A stretch of DNA of 64,000 nt from Sphingorhabdus contaminans. Its GTDB lineage: Bacteria; Pseudomonadota; Alphaproteobacteria; Sphingomonadales; Sphingomonadaceae. Each line of letters opens with the position of its first letter. Positions within the stretch are counted from its first letter, which is position 1. The position numbers and the translations under genes were made by a program. Of this stretch, positions 25,651-33,348 are shown in pieces. Location of the stretch: contig NZ_VKKU01000001.1 in the NCBI RefSeq assembly GCF_007280415.1, positions 1,426,001 through 1,490,000 of the forward strand. The letters run 5' to 3'. The notes under the pieces are model-generated. The model worked only from the letters and a program-made list of their open reading frames with translations, did no database searches and was not told the origin of the DNA.

Positions 25651-27234
25651 TCAGAATTTAAGCGCCTTGACCGTTTTCACACCGGGCAATTTGCACAATT
25701 GCCACAGCACCGGCTCTTCGATTTCGGAGTCCATCGACAACAGCAGCACCGCCTCGCCGCCGGCACTGCGGCGGCCGAGGTGGAAGGTGCCGATGTTCAA
25801 CCCCGCCTCGCCCAGGGTCGTGCCGACGCGGCCGATGAAACCGGGGGCATCTTCGTTGACGATGTAGAGCATATTGCCCTCCAACTCCGCCTCCAGGCTG
25901 ATCCCGAAAATCTCGACAAGACGCGCTTCGCTGTTGGCAAAGAGGGTTCCTGCGACCGAGCGGGGTCCCTGGCTGGTGTTGACAGTGACGCGGACAAGCG
26001 TGTGGTAGGCACCGGGCTTGTCATGGCGCACTTCGCGGATGTCGAACCCTCGTTCCTTGGCAAGATAGGGCGCGTTGACCATGTTCACCGCGTCGGAGAA
26101 GCGGCGCATGAAGCCCGACAGGACAGCGGCGGTAATCGGCTTGATATTCAGCTCCGCCGCCGCGCCTTCGACTTCGATCGCCATATTGTCGAGATCGTCA
26201 TGCGCCAGCTGGCCGACCAGCGAACCCAGCTTTTGCGCAAGGTTCATATAGGGCTTCAGCTTCGGCGCTTCTTCGGCCGACAGGCTCGGCATGTTGAGCG
26301 CGTTGGTGACGCCGCCATTGACCAGATAGTCGGCCATCTGTTCAGCGACCTGCAGCGCGACATTGACCTGCGCTTCGTTGGTCGACGCGCCCAGATGCGG
26401 GGTGCAGATGAAGTTGGGTGTACCGAAAAGCGGCGATTCCTTGGCGGGTTCGGTGGCGAACACGTCCAGCGCCGCGCCCGCGACATGGCCGCTGTCCAGC
26501 GCCTCTTTCAGCGCCGCTTCGTCGATCAGGCCACCACGCGCGCAGTTGATGATGCGCACGCCTATCTTGGTCTTGGCCAGATTTTCCTTCGACAGGATAT
26601 TGCGCGTCTGATCCGTCAGCGGCGTGTGCAGCGTGATGAAATCGGCCTTTGCCAGCAATGTGTCGAGGTCGGCCTTTTCCACACCCATTTCCACGGCACG
26701 CTCGGCGGTCAGGAACGGGTCGAAAGCGACAACCTTCATCTTCAGGCCCAGCGCGCGGCTGGCGACGATGCTGCCGATATTGCCCGCGCCGATCAGGCCC
26801 AGTGTCTTGCCGGTGACTTCCACGCCCATGAAGCCGTTTTTCGGCCAAAGGCCCGCCTGCGTCTGGGCATTCGCCTCGGGCAATTGCCGCGCAAGTGCGA
26901 ACATCAGGGCGATGGCGTGTTCGGCGGTGGTGATTGAGTTGCCGAACGGCGTGTTCATCACGACGACGCCCTTGGACGATGCGGCGGGGATATCGACATT
27001 GTCGACACCGATGCCAGCACGGCCAATGACCTTCAAATTGGTGGCAGCATCCAATATGGCCTTGGTAACCTTGGTCGAGCTGCGGATAGCAAGGCCGTCA
27101 TAGTCACCGATAATGGCCGCCAGTTCTTCAGGCGTTTTGTCGGTGATCACGTCCACATCACAGCCGCGTTCGGCAAAGATCTTGGCGGCGTTGGGGTCCA
27201 TTTTGTCGGAAATAAGTACGCGAGGTTTTGTCAT
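25651..27234 (-). CDS. serA: D-3-phosphoglycerate dehydrogenase
   Basis: First step of serine synthesis, 3-phosphoglycerate to 3-phosphohydroxypyruvate with NAD. The 527-residue long-form enzyme has the substrate/NAD region IGRAGIGVDNVD (about 76), Rossmann GLIGAGNIGS (about 152), catalytic His in CTPHLGAS (about 285), an intervening allosteric-substrate-binding region and a C-terminal ACT domain (VNEDAPGFIGRVG, about 458). The start at 27234 (MTKPRVL) has AGGA 7 bases upstream; the ATG 10 codons earlier is less well placed. It follows serC across 90 bases that hold two small hairpins. Confidence 0.97.
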   Translation of the reverse strand: MTKPRVLISDKMDPNAAKIFAERGCDVDVITDKTPEELAAIIGDYDGLAIRSSTKVTKAILDAATNLKVIGRAGIGVDNVDIPAASSKGVVVMNTPFGNSITTAEHAIALMFALARQLPEANAQTQAGLWPKNGFMGVEVTGKTLGLIGAGNIGSIVASRALGLKMKVVAFDPFLTAERAVEMGVEKADLDTLLAKADFITLHTPLTDQTRNILSKENLAKTKIGVRIINCARGGLIDEAALKEALDSGHVAGAALDVFATEPAKESPLFGTPNFICTPHLGASTNEAQVNVALQVAEQMADYLVNGGVTNALNMPSLSAEEAPKLKPYMNLAQKLGSLVGQLAHDDLDNMAIEVEGAAAELNIKPITAAVLSGFMRRFSDAVNMVNAPYLAKERGFDIREVRHDKPGAYHTLVRVTVNTSQGPRSVAGTLFANSEARLVEIFGISLEAELEGNMLYIVNEDAPGFIGRVGTTLGEAGLNIGTFHLGRRSAGGEAVLLLSMDSEIEEPVLWQLCKLPGVKTVKALKF

Positions 27235-27263
27235 GTCATGTTCCTGATTTTGGGTCGTCGTCA

Positions 27264-27306
27264 TCCCCTGCCTAAACAGGGGAATCGGTATTCCCGCTCT
27301 TGCGGG
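27264..27306. repeat. Two small hairpins in the serC-serA gap
   Basis: TCCCCTG (27264-27270) pairs with CAGGGGA (27277-27283) around a 6-base loop, and CCCGC (27293-27297) pairs with GCGGG (27302-27306) around TCTT. They resemble dispersed intergenic palindromes and could also reduce read-through from serC into serA. Confidence 0.5.
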
Positions 27307-27324
27307 GACGAAAATGCGCGAGGG

Positions 27325-28449
27325 TTAAGCCTTGGTCTCTTGAAAGGCCCAGTCGAGCCACGGGCCGAGCGCCTCGATATCGGCGGTATCGACGGTTGCA
27401 CCGCACCAGATCCGCAGACCCGGTGGCGCGTCGCGATAGCCCGCAATGTCATAGGCAGCGCCCTCGGCTTCGAGCAGCGCGGCGAACTTCTTGATGAATG
27501 CCTCGTCCGCGCCTTCGACAGTCAGGCAGACCGAAGTTTTCGACCGTGTCGCCTCATCGGCGGCAAGATGGCCCAGCCAGTCCCGTTCGGCGACGATCTT
27601 GCCAAGCGCGGCGGCGTTGGCGTCCGAACGGCGCATCAGACCTTGCAATCCACCGACGCTTTTCGCCCATTCCAGGGCAAAAATCACATCTTCGACGGCC
27701 AGCATCGACGGGGTGTTGATGGTCTCGCCCTTGAAAACGCCTTCGGCCAGCGCGCCTTTTGACATCAGGCGGAAAACCTTGGGCAATGGCCATGCGGGCG
27801 TGTAGCTTTCCAACCGCTCCACCGCGCGCGGGCCGAGGATGAGAACGCCATGCGCGCCCTCGCCGCCCAGAACCTTCTGCCAGGAGAAGGTCGTTACATC
27901 GAGCTTGTCCCACGGCATGTCATAGGCAAACACCGCCGAGGTCGCATCGTTGAAGGTCAGGCCTTCGCGGTCATCGGCGATCCAGTCGCCATTGGGAACG
28001 CGTGCGCCGGATGTCGTGCCATTCCAGGTGAAGACGACATCATTGCTGAAATCGACCGCCGACAAATCGGGAATTTCGCCATAGGGTGCATTCAGGACGG
28101 TGGCGTTCAGCTTGAGCTGTTTGTTGACATCGGTAACCCAACCTTCACCGAAGCTTTCCCAGGCAAGCATTGTAACCGGCCGTGCGCCGAGCATGGTCCA
28201 CATGGCCATTTCGATGGCACCGGTATCCGAACCGGGCACAATGCCGATCCGGTGCGTATCGGGTACCTGCAACACGTCGCGCATCAGATCGATGGCAAGC
28301 TGCAGACGCGACTTGCCGATCTTGGCGCGGTGCGAGCGGCCCAGTGATTCGGTTGCTAATTTGGAAGCTTCCCAACCCGGCGGCTTTGCGCAGGGACCGG
28401 AAGAAAAATACGGACGCGCCGGCTTTGCGGCGGGTTTACTGATAGTCAT
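27325..28449 (-). CDS. serC: Phosphoserine aminotransferase
   Basis: Second step of serine synthesis, transferring the amino group of glutamate to phosphohydroxypyruvate with PLP; it also serves in pyridoxal phosphate synthesis. 374 residues in the alphaproteobacterial-type form. The PLP Lys is Lys192 in [10 protein letters not shown]. Other marks are the N-terminal [12 protein letters not shown] and [10 protein letters not shown] segments. The start at 28449 (MTISKP) has a near-perfect AAGGAG 8 bases upstream, so the upstream frame to 28533 is leader, not protein. The leader contains a strong hairpin. Confidence 0.96.
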   Translation of the reverse strand: MTISKPAAKPARPYFSSGPCAKPPGWEASKLATESLGRSHRAKIGKSRLQLAIDLMRDVLQVPDTHRIGIVPGSDTGAIEMAMWTMLGARPVTMLAWESFGEGWVTDVNKQLKLNATVLNAPYGEIPDLSAVDFSNDVVFTWNGTTSGARVPNGDWIADDREGLTFNDATSAVFAYDMPWDKLDVTTFSWQKVLGGEGAHGVLILGPRAVERLESYTPAWPLPKVFRLMSKGALAEGVFKGETINTPSMLAVEDVIFALEWAKSVGGLQGLMRRSDANAAALGKIVAERDWLGHLAADEATRSKTSVCLTVEGADEAFIKKFAALLEAEGAAYDIAGYRDAPPGLRIWCGATVDTADIEALGPWLDWAFQETKA

Positions 28450-28496
28450 GTAAGCATCTCCTTGCAGAGAGCAGCGCGGCGTTGGGACCGCGTGGC

Positions 28497-28524
28497 CCGG
28501 AGCCGCGTTTAAGCGCGGCCCCGG
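28497..28524 (-). promoter_or_regulatory. Strong hairpin in the serC leader
   Basis: An 11-base-pair stem (one G-U pair) with loop CTTAAA, about 50 bases before the serC start. Downstream, GGGCC-ACGC-GGTCC and CGCGG...CCGCG can form overlapping alternative stems before the ribosome binding site. A serC leader RNA motif has been described in alphaproteobacteria (established knowledge), but I cannot verify membership. Alternatively it is a terminator for the PepSY gene, although the U-run (TTTT) is on the other strand's reading. Confidence 0.5.
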
Positions 28525-28553
28525 TTTTGTCAATGACTATCGACGTGCGGGTA

Positions 28554-28868
28554 TCAATATCCCTGCTTACGGAACAGCACCTCACCGCGCCGTGCAACAT
28601 AGAGTTTTTCCAGTGTGACGGGGTGGAAATAGGCCTCGACACGGTCACCTTCGGGGGTGCTGCCATAGACTTCATAGCAACCGCCATCGACCTTGGACTT
28701 GCGGACGGTCCAGCCTTCCTTAGTCAGCTTTTTCGTCAGTTCGTCCTGCGTTTTCCAGCCTGATACTGGGCCGGCTTTGCATTTGATGACGCCGGTCGCC
28801 GAAGCGGGCACCGACACCAGCGCAACGGCAGCAGCGGCGGCAAGCGAAAGGGGGATAAAGACGCGCAT
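28554..28868 (-). CDS. Small exported PepSY-domain protein
   Basis: A 104-residue protein with a signal peptide (about 1-24) and one PepSY-type domain: DELTKKLTKEGWTVRKSKVDG followed by CYEVYGSTPEGDRVEAYFHP (written in two parts, about 42-84). It has two Cys (about 29 and 64). Start choice: ATG at 28868 has AAGGAG 7 bases upstream; the ATG at 28874 is too close to that site. It follows the ferric-reductase-like membrane gene with 2 bases between the upstream stop and its start, so the two products probably work together, perhaps in heme or metal redox at the membrane (inference). Confidence 0.82.
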   Translation of the reverse strand: MRVFIPLSLAAAAAVALVSVPASATGVIKCKAGPVSGWKTQDELTKKLTKEGWTVRKSKVDGGCYEVYGSTPEGDRVEAYFHPVTLEKLYVARRGEVLFRKQGY

Positions 28869-28870
28869 AT

Positions 28871-29458
28871 TCATGCTCCTTTGGGTTGGGGTTTGGGGGA
28901 AAGAAAAAAGCGTGCGGCCACGAGTAGCACCAGTGGTACAAAATGCACCAGAGCCGGGACCAGGTTGTTGTGGATGAAAATCCAGTGGACAAGAACAAGG
29001 ACTGCCGCCGGGTAGACCAGACGCTGGAGCTGCTTCCACCCCGCTTTCAACCGCCGCATCGATGCATCGTTGCTGGTCAAGGCCAACGGTACGAACAGCA
29101 GCATCGCTGCCCATCCCGTCCAGATTCCCAGTGCCCAGAATTCGGCAAGGATATCGTCCAGATTTCCCATATCTATCAGATAGAAAATCAGATGGAGCAC
29201 CGAATAGGCAAAGGCCGCCACACCCAGGGCACGGCGGCGTTGGACGAGCCAATTGAGCCAGGGTTTAGGCCCCAAAAGAGAGACAAGCGGGCTCAATACC
29301 ATCGCAAAGATCATCAGCCGCGCCGCCCATTCGCCTGTGGGATGCAGCATATCCATCGCAATCACATCGCCGCCCACATAGCGGCGCAGCATCAAAATTG
29401 CCGGGATCGCCAGCAATAACCAGAAGGTCGGCTTCTTATTAAGAATGATTCGCAACAC
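28871..29458 (-). CDS. Ferric-reductase-like heme-binding membrane protein (MsrQ-like)
   Basis: A 195-residue protein with about six hydrophobic helices and the ferric-reductase-like transmembrane fold. Candidate heme ligands are His in MLHPTGEWAARLM (about 39), SVLHLIFYLID (about 89) and VLVHWIFIH (about 157-162). This matches MsrQ (YedZ), the heme subunit that feeds electrons to periplasmic methionine sulfoxide reductase MsrP. No msrP is adjacent; instead a PepSY gene follows. It starts with GTG at 29458 just after ACGGGG. It is divergent from an extensin-family lipoprotein. Confidence 0.82.
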   Translation of the reverse strand: MLRIILNKKPTFWLLLAIPAILMLRRYVGGDVIAMDMLHPTGEWAARLMIFAMVLSPLVSLLGPKPWLNWLVQRRRALGVAAFAYSVLHLIFYLIDMGNLDDILAEFWALGIWTGWAAMLLFVPLALTSNDASMRRLKAGWKQLQRLVYPAAVLVLVHWIFIHNNLVPALVHFVPLVLLVAARFFLSPKPQPKGA

Positions 29459-29598
29459 TCAACCCCGTTACGGTGTGCCCTCTGGGCTGGCAATGGCCAA
29501 TTTGTAACAAAGCTTATCCCCCAAGGTGCGGCCAATGGTTCGTTTCCCGCGCCCGCATACCATAGGACCACCATTTTCCGGTTCGCCTGAACGGGTAA

Positions 29599-29616
29599 TG
29601 ACGCTAAATAGCGTCA
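29599..29616. promoter_or_regulatory. Perfect dyad at the start of the extensin-family gene
   Basis: TGACGCTA (29599-29606), AA, TAGCGTCA (29609-29616): an 18-base perfect dyad between two possible start codons (29598 and 29619). It could be an operator or an mRNA hairpin near the ribosome binding region. Confidence 0.4.
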
Positions 29617-29618
29617 CA

Positions 29619-30281
29619 ATGCAAAAGCGCTTTACTCTTCCTCTGGTCGTGCTCCTCGCCACCCTAACGCTTTCGGGGTGCGGCGGCCGGGAAGAACGGG
29701 ATATTCCCCGCGTGACCAACGACAGCTTCAGCAGCGCCGAGTCCCGCAAATGCCTTGCCGATCTGAAAGCGCAGTCGGTGCGTTTCCAGGTCCTGCCCAA
29801 CCAGTTGAGGGGCGGCGGATGCCGGACCATCGACACCATCAAGGTTCTTGATCTGGGCACCGAGACTGCGAATCTGGGCCCGATGACCTGTCCTTTGGCG
29901 GCAAATTTCGCAGCATGGGCGCGTTATGCGGTTCGCCCCGCCGCCAGACAATATCTGGGTTCGGATGTGGTCCGCATCGAAACATTCGGCACCTATAGCT
30001 GCCGCAATGTAAATGGTGGACGTTCGGGTAAATTGTCCGAGCATGCCTTTGCCAATGCGGTCGATGTCTCGGCCTTCATCCTGCGTGACGGACGGCGGAT
30101 TTCCCTGCTGAACAACTGGAACGGCCAGCCGCAGGAACGGGCCTTTTTGCGCCGCCTCCACCAGTCCGCCTGCAAGCGGTTCGGCACCGTTCTCGGCCCC
30201 GAATATAATGCACAGCACGCCAACCACTTCCACTTCGACATGGCCAAATCGATGAAGGATGGCTCTGCCTTCTGCCGATAA
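29619..30281 (+). CDS. Extensin-family lipoprotein
   Basis: A 220-residue protein with signal MQKRFTLPLVVLLATLTLSGC, so a lipoprotein with Cys about 21. The body matches the bacterial extensin-like C-terminal domain: CLADLKAQSVRF, GCRTIDTIKV, MTCPLAANFAAW, and a late metal-site-like pattern SEHAFANAVDVSAF ... HANHFHFD. These SxHxxxxAxD and HxxHxH motifs recall LAS-type peptidoglycan peptidases (inference). Start: 29619 gives an ideal lipoprotein signal; ATG at 29598 would add 7 residues. It is divergent from the MsrQ-like gene. Confidence 0.85.
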   Translation: MQKRFTLPLVVLLATLTLSGCGGREERDIPRVTNDSFSSAESRKCLADLKAQSVRFQVLPNQLRGGGCRTIDTIKVLDLGTETANLGPMTCPLAANFAAWARYAVRPAARQYLGSDVVRIETFGTYSCRNVNGGRSGKLSEHAFANAVDVSAFILRDGRRISLLNNWNGQPQERAFLRRLHQSACKRFGTVLGPEYNAQHANHFHFDMAKSMKDGSAFCR

Positions 30282-30321
30282 GGGGTGGCAAAATGCCGAC
30301 GGCGCGGGTAAACCCGTGCTA

Positions 30322-31188
30322 ATGAACGATACAAAAATAACCGACCGCCGCTTCTACAAAGCACAGCAAGAAGCGGATTTCGCGGAACAACAGCTTTCCA
30401 CACCCCAGACACGCAGCAAGTCGTACCGGCTTGCCTTTCAAGACACCGATTTCCTTCTGCGTGAGGATTTGCGTCCGGTACGGTTCCAGCTGGAACTGCT
30501 CAAGACCGAGATGCTGCTTGACGAAGCCAATATCGGATCAATGCTGGTGATTTACGGATCGGCGCGCATCCCTGAGCCGGAAAAGGCTGACGCCCTTTTG
30601 GCCAATGCGACCGATGACCGCGCGCGCATTATCGCCGAGCGAATGAAGGAAAAGTCGCGTTTTTACGAAGAAGCACGGACTTTGGCGCAACTTGCGAGCC
30701 AGGCAAATGTGACCGATGAAGCGGGACGGAGGCATTTCGTTGTCTGCTCGGGTGGCGGACCGTCCATCATGGAAGCGGCCAATCGCGGCGCGCACGATGT
30801 CGGCGCCGAATCTGTTGGCCTGAACATAGTTTTGCCGCACGAACAGGCACCCAACCTTTTCGTTACCCCGCGCCTCAGCTTCCAGTTCCACTATTTTGCC
30901 TTGCGCAAGATGCACTTCCTGCTGCGCGCCCGCGCGGTTGCCGTGTTTCCGGGCGGTTTTGGCACATTTGATGAATTTTTCGAACTGCTGACACTCGTCC
31001 AGACCGGCAAGATCAAGAAAATGCCGATCCTGCTGTTCGGCAAGGAATTCTGGAATCGCGTCGTTAATTTTGAAGAATTGATGCTCGAGGGCGTAATCAG
31101 CCCGCCAGACCTCGAACTCTTCCGCTTTGTGGAAACTGCGGATGAGGCATGGTCGGCAATTTGCGAATTTTACGAAGTGGGATTTTAG
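30322..31188 (+). CDS. LOG-family (lysine decarboxylase-like) protein
   Basis: A 288-residue protein with the LOG-family nucleotide-binding signature: CSGGGPSIMEAANRGA (about 142) and the PGGFGTFDEF motif (about 211). Some LOG proteins release cytokinin bases or hydrolyse nucleoside 5'-monophosphates; this long bacterial form has an extra N-terminal region (about 1-75) and its physiological substrate is unknown. The start at 30322 (MNDTKITD) is 40 bases after the extensin gene; the frame is open upstream to 30259, overlapping that gene. No clear ribosome binding site is seen. Confidence 0.85.
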   Translation: MNDTKITDRRFYKAQQEADFAEQQLSTPQTRSKSYRLAFQDTDFLLREDLRPVRFQLELLKTEMLLDEANIGSMLVIYGSARIPEPEKADALLANATDDRARIIAERMKEKSRFYEEARTLAQLASQANVTDEAGRRHFVVCSGGGPSIMEAANRGAHDVGAESVGLNIVLPHEQAPNLFVTPRLSFQFHYFALRKMHFLLRARAVAVFPGGFGTFDEFFELLTLVQTGKIKKMPILLFGKEFWNRVVNFEELMLEGVISPPDLELFRFVETADEAWSAICEFYEVGF

Positions 31189-31215
31189 GGTCAGGGCCCC
31201 CAAACCCCATTTCGT

Positions 31216-31653
31216 TTATTTCAATGTCGCGAGATATTCGACCAGCGCTTTGCGGTCGGCGGGATCGCTGATTCCGGCAAACATCATTTTGGTTCCGGGT
31301 GCCCATTTGGCGGGCGCCGCTATGAAAGCATCCAGAGCGGCATCATCCCAGACACCGCCCTTTCCTTTCAGGGCGTTGGAATAGGTAAAGCCCTGCACCG
31401 AAGCAACGGCCCGTCCGCTTACACCGTGCAAGCCCGGACCGATGCCGTTCCGGCCATCGGGCGTGACGCTGTGGCATGCAGCGCATTTTTTGAAGACGTC
31501 GGCGCCCGATTTGGCAACGGCTGTGGCAGGTGCGGCGGCAGGAGCAGCCTCTGTGGAAGCCGATTCGGATGCAGCAGGGGCCGGCTGGCTGGATTCGCCA
31601 CAAGCCGCCAGAAGCCCGAAAGCTGCTGTTAACAGAAACGCATGAGTCTTCAT
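31216..31653 (-). CDS. c-type cytochrome lipoprotein
   Basis: A 145-residue periplasmic electron carrier. The signal ends in LLAACGE, with Cys about 18 as lipid attachment site, followed by an Ala/Pro/Ser/Glu linker and a class I cytochrome c domain with heme motif CAACH (about 57-61) and a Met axial-ligand candidate in KMMFAGI (about 122). GIGPGLHGVSGR is typical of mitochondrial-type cytochrome c. It begins 19 bases after the stop of a second cytochrome gene in the same direction, so they are probably co-transcribed. AGGGAT lies upstream of the ATG. Confidence 0.9.
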   Translation of the reverse strand: MKTHAFLLTAAFGLLAACGESSQPAPAASESASTEAAPAAAPATAVAKSGADVFKKCAACHSVTPDGRNGIGPGLHGVSGRAVASVQGFTYSNALKGKGGVWDDAALDAFIAAPAKWAPGTKMMFAGISDPADRKALVEYLATLK

Positions 31654-31672
31654 GGGCGTAATCCCTGCTATT

Positions 31673-32308
31673 TTATTTTGCGGGGGCAGCGGCTGCATCG
31701 GCTGCAGGCGCTGCGGCGTCTGCTGCTGGCGCAGTACCAGCGGCAGCAGCAGCTTCATCCGCAGCTGCATCCGCCACGGCGGCCTCGACCGGTGACGGCA
31801 ATGGCAGGTTTGAACCTTGGCTGTTCAAGTAGAGCAGCAACGCTGCGCGTTCTTCCGGATTACCCAAACCGGCAAAAGTCATTTTGTTGCCGGGTGCATA
31901 TTTTTTTGGATTCGTGAGCCACTCGTTCAACGCTTCAAATGTCCAGGTACCACCCTTCGACTTCAGCGCATCGGAATAGGCAAATCCGGCATGGCTGGCG
32001 AGCGGCTTGCCAACAGTTGCCCACAGATTAGGTCCAATACCGTTAGGGCCGCCCTGCGCGATCGTATGGCAAGCGGTGCATTTTTTGAAAATGGCTTCGC
32101 CTTTGGTCATGTCGGCAGTTGCCATCATATTGCCAATAGGAACCGCCGCTTCGCCGCCGCCTTCACCGGACTCAACGCCTTGTATCGCATAGCCAGGCTC
32201 ATGCGGCGCGGGGCTGTGAAAATACATGCCCGAAGCGATGCTCAATCCCAGCGCGGCGATACCACCTGCCAAAACCCAGCCTGCGATTGTGTTACTGCGA
32301 TCATCCAT
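31673..32308 (-). CDS. Membrane-anchored cytochrome c (CycM-like) with Ala-rich tail
   Basis: A 211-residue protein with an N-terminal uncleaved helix (about 9-28), a linker, a class I cytochrome c domain with CTACH (about 77-81) and a Met ligand in KMTFAGLG, then an unusual C-terminal tail of about 40 residues made mostly of Ala, Asp and Pro. CycM-type cytochromes carry electrons from bc1 complex to terminal oxidase (family knowledge). The tail and the paired lipoprotein cytochrome downstream are notable. It is divergent from pheA. Confidence 0.88.
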   Translation of the reverse strand: MDDRSNTIAGWVLAGGIAALGLSIASGMYFHSPAPHEPGYAIQGVESGEGGGEAAVPIGNMMATADMTKGEAIFKKCTACHTIAQGGPNGIGPNLWATVGKPLASHAGFAYSDALKSKGGTWTFEALNEWLTNPKKYAPGNKMTFAGLGNPEERAALLLYLNSQGSNLPLPSPVEAAVADAAADEAAAAAGTAPAADAAAPAADAAAAPAK

Positions 32309-32454
32309 CGATTGTCTGCCCTGTTATGCGGTTTGATGCATGCGGCTATTGAAGCCGCCAGATTCCCTGCCCCTCTAATAGCGCAAAGGGAGCCGTGCAA
32401 GAGCGGAAATCCGGTCTTGCCCGATATGATTCCGTCCCGTAACGCCACGCCATT

Positions 32455-33348
32455 ATGGATAGCTATCCCGCCCCTGCCCTCGCCAAGGTCAAAGAGATGA
32501 CCGCCATTGCCACCGCAGACCCTGCGCGCGCCGTCGCATTTCAGGGCGCGCCGGGTGCAAATTCACATCTGGCAGCATTGGAATATGACCCCGAATGCCA
32601 TCCCCTTCCGTGCTTTTCCTTTGAAGATGCGATCGACGCGGTGAAGGACGGGACAGCCGCCCGCGCGATCATTCCCATTGAAAATTCGCTGCATGGCCGC
32701 GTGGCGGATATCCATTTCCTGCTGCCCGAATCAGGACTCAGCATCATTGCCGAACATTTCATGCCGATCCGCCACTGCCTTATGGCCAAGACGGCAGATG
32801 CCAAACTGACCACCGCGATGAGCCATCCGCAAGCCTTGGGTCAGTGCCGCCACTATTTGCGCGCGCATGACATCATTCCTGTGGCCTATGCCGATACCGC
32901 TGCGGCAGCCGCCTTTGTCGCCGCCAATGACGACCCGTCCGCAGGCGCAATCGCGCCGCCTATTGCCGCCGATATGTATGGCCTTGTGGCTATCAATGAC
33001 GGTGTGCAGGACGATGCCAGCAACACGACACGCTTCGTCGTGCTATCGCGCGAGCCTGCAACACTTTCCGCAACCGACGGCACGTTGATGACAACCTTCA
33101 TCTTTGAGGTGAAGAACATCCCTGCCGCCCTCTACAAGGCGATGGGCGGTTTTGCGACGAATGGCGTCAATATGACGAAGCTCGAAAGCTACCAAAATGG
33201 CGCCAGCTTTGCCGCGACCGAGTTTTTCGCCGACATCGAAGGTGCGCCCGGCGACGCCGCCGTCGACCGCGCGCTGGACGAGTTGCGTTTCCACTGCAAC
33301 TCGGTGCGATTGCTGGGAACCTACAGACAGACCCGCAAACGCGGTTAG
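32455..33348 (+). CDS. pheA: Prephenate dehydratase
   Basis: Converts prephenate to phenylpyruvate in phenylalanine synthesis. 297 residues, monofunctional (no chorismate mutase domain). The catalytic domain begins VAFQGAPGANSH (about 28), has PIENSLHGRV (about 74) and the TTRFVVL motif (about 190). The C-terminal ACT domain includes KLESYQNG (about 241), the phenylalanine-sensing region. The stop codon overlaps the stop of the convergent glycosyltransferase gene by 4 bases. Confidence 0.96.
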   Translation: MDSYPAPALAKVKEMTAIATADPARAVAFQGAPGANSHLAALEYDPECHPLPCFSFEDAIDAVKDGTAARAIIPIENSLHGRVADIHFLLPESGLSIIAEHFMPIRHCLMAKTADAKLTTAMSHPQALGQCRHYLRAHDIIPVAYADTAAAAAFVAANDDPSAGAIAPPIAADMYGLVAINDGVQDDASNTTRFVVLSREPATLSATDGTLMTTFIFEVKNIPAALYKAMGGFATNGVNMTKLESYQNGASFAATEFFADIEGAPGDAAVDRALDELRFHCNSVRLLGTYRQTRKRG

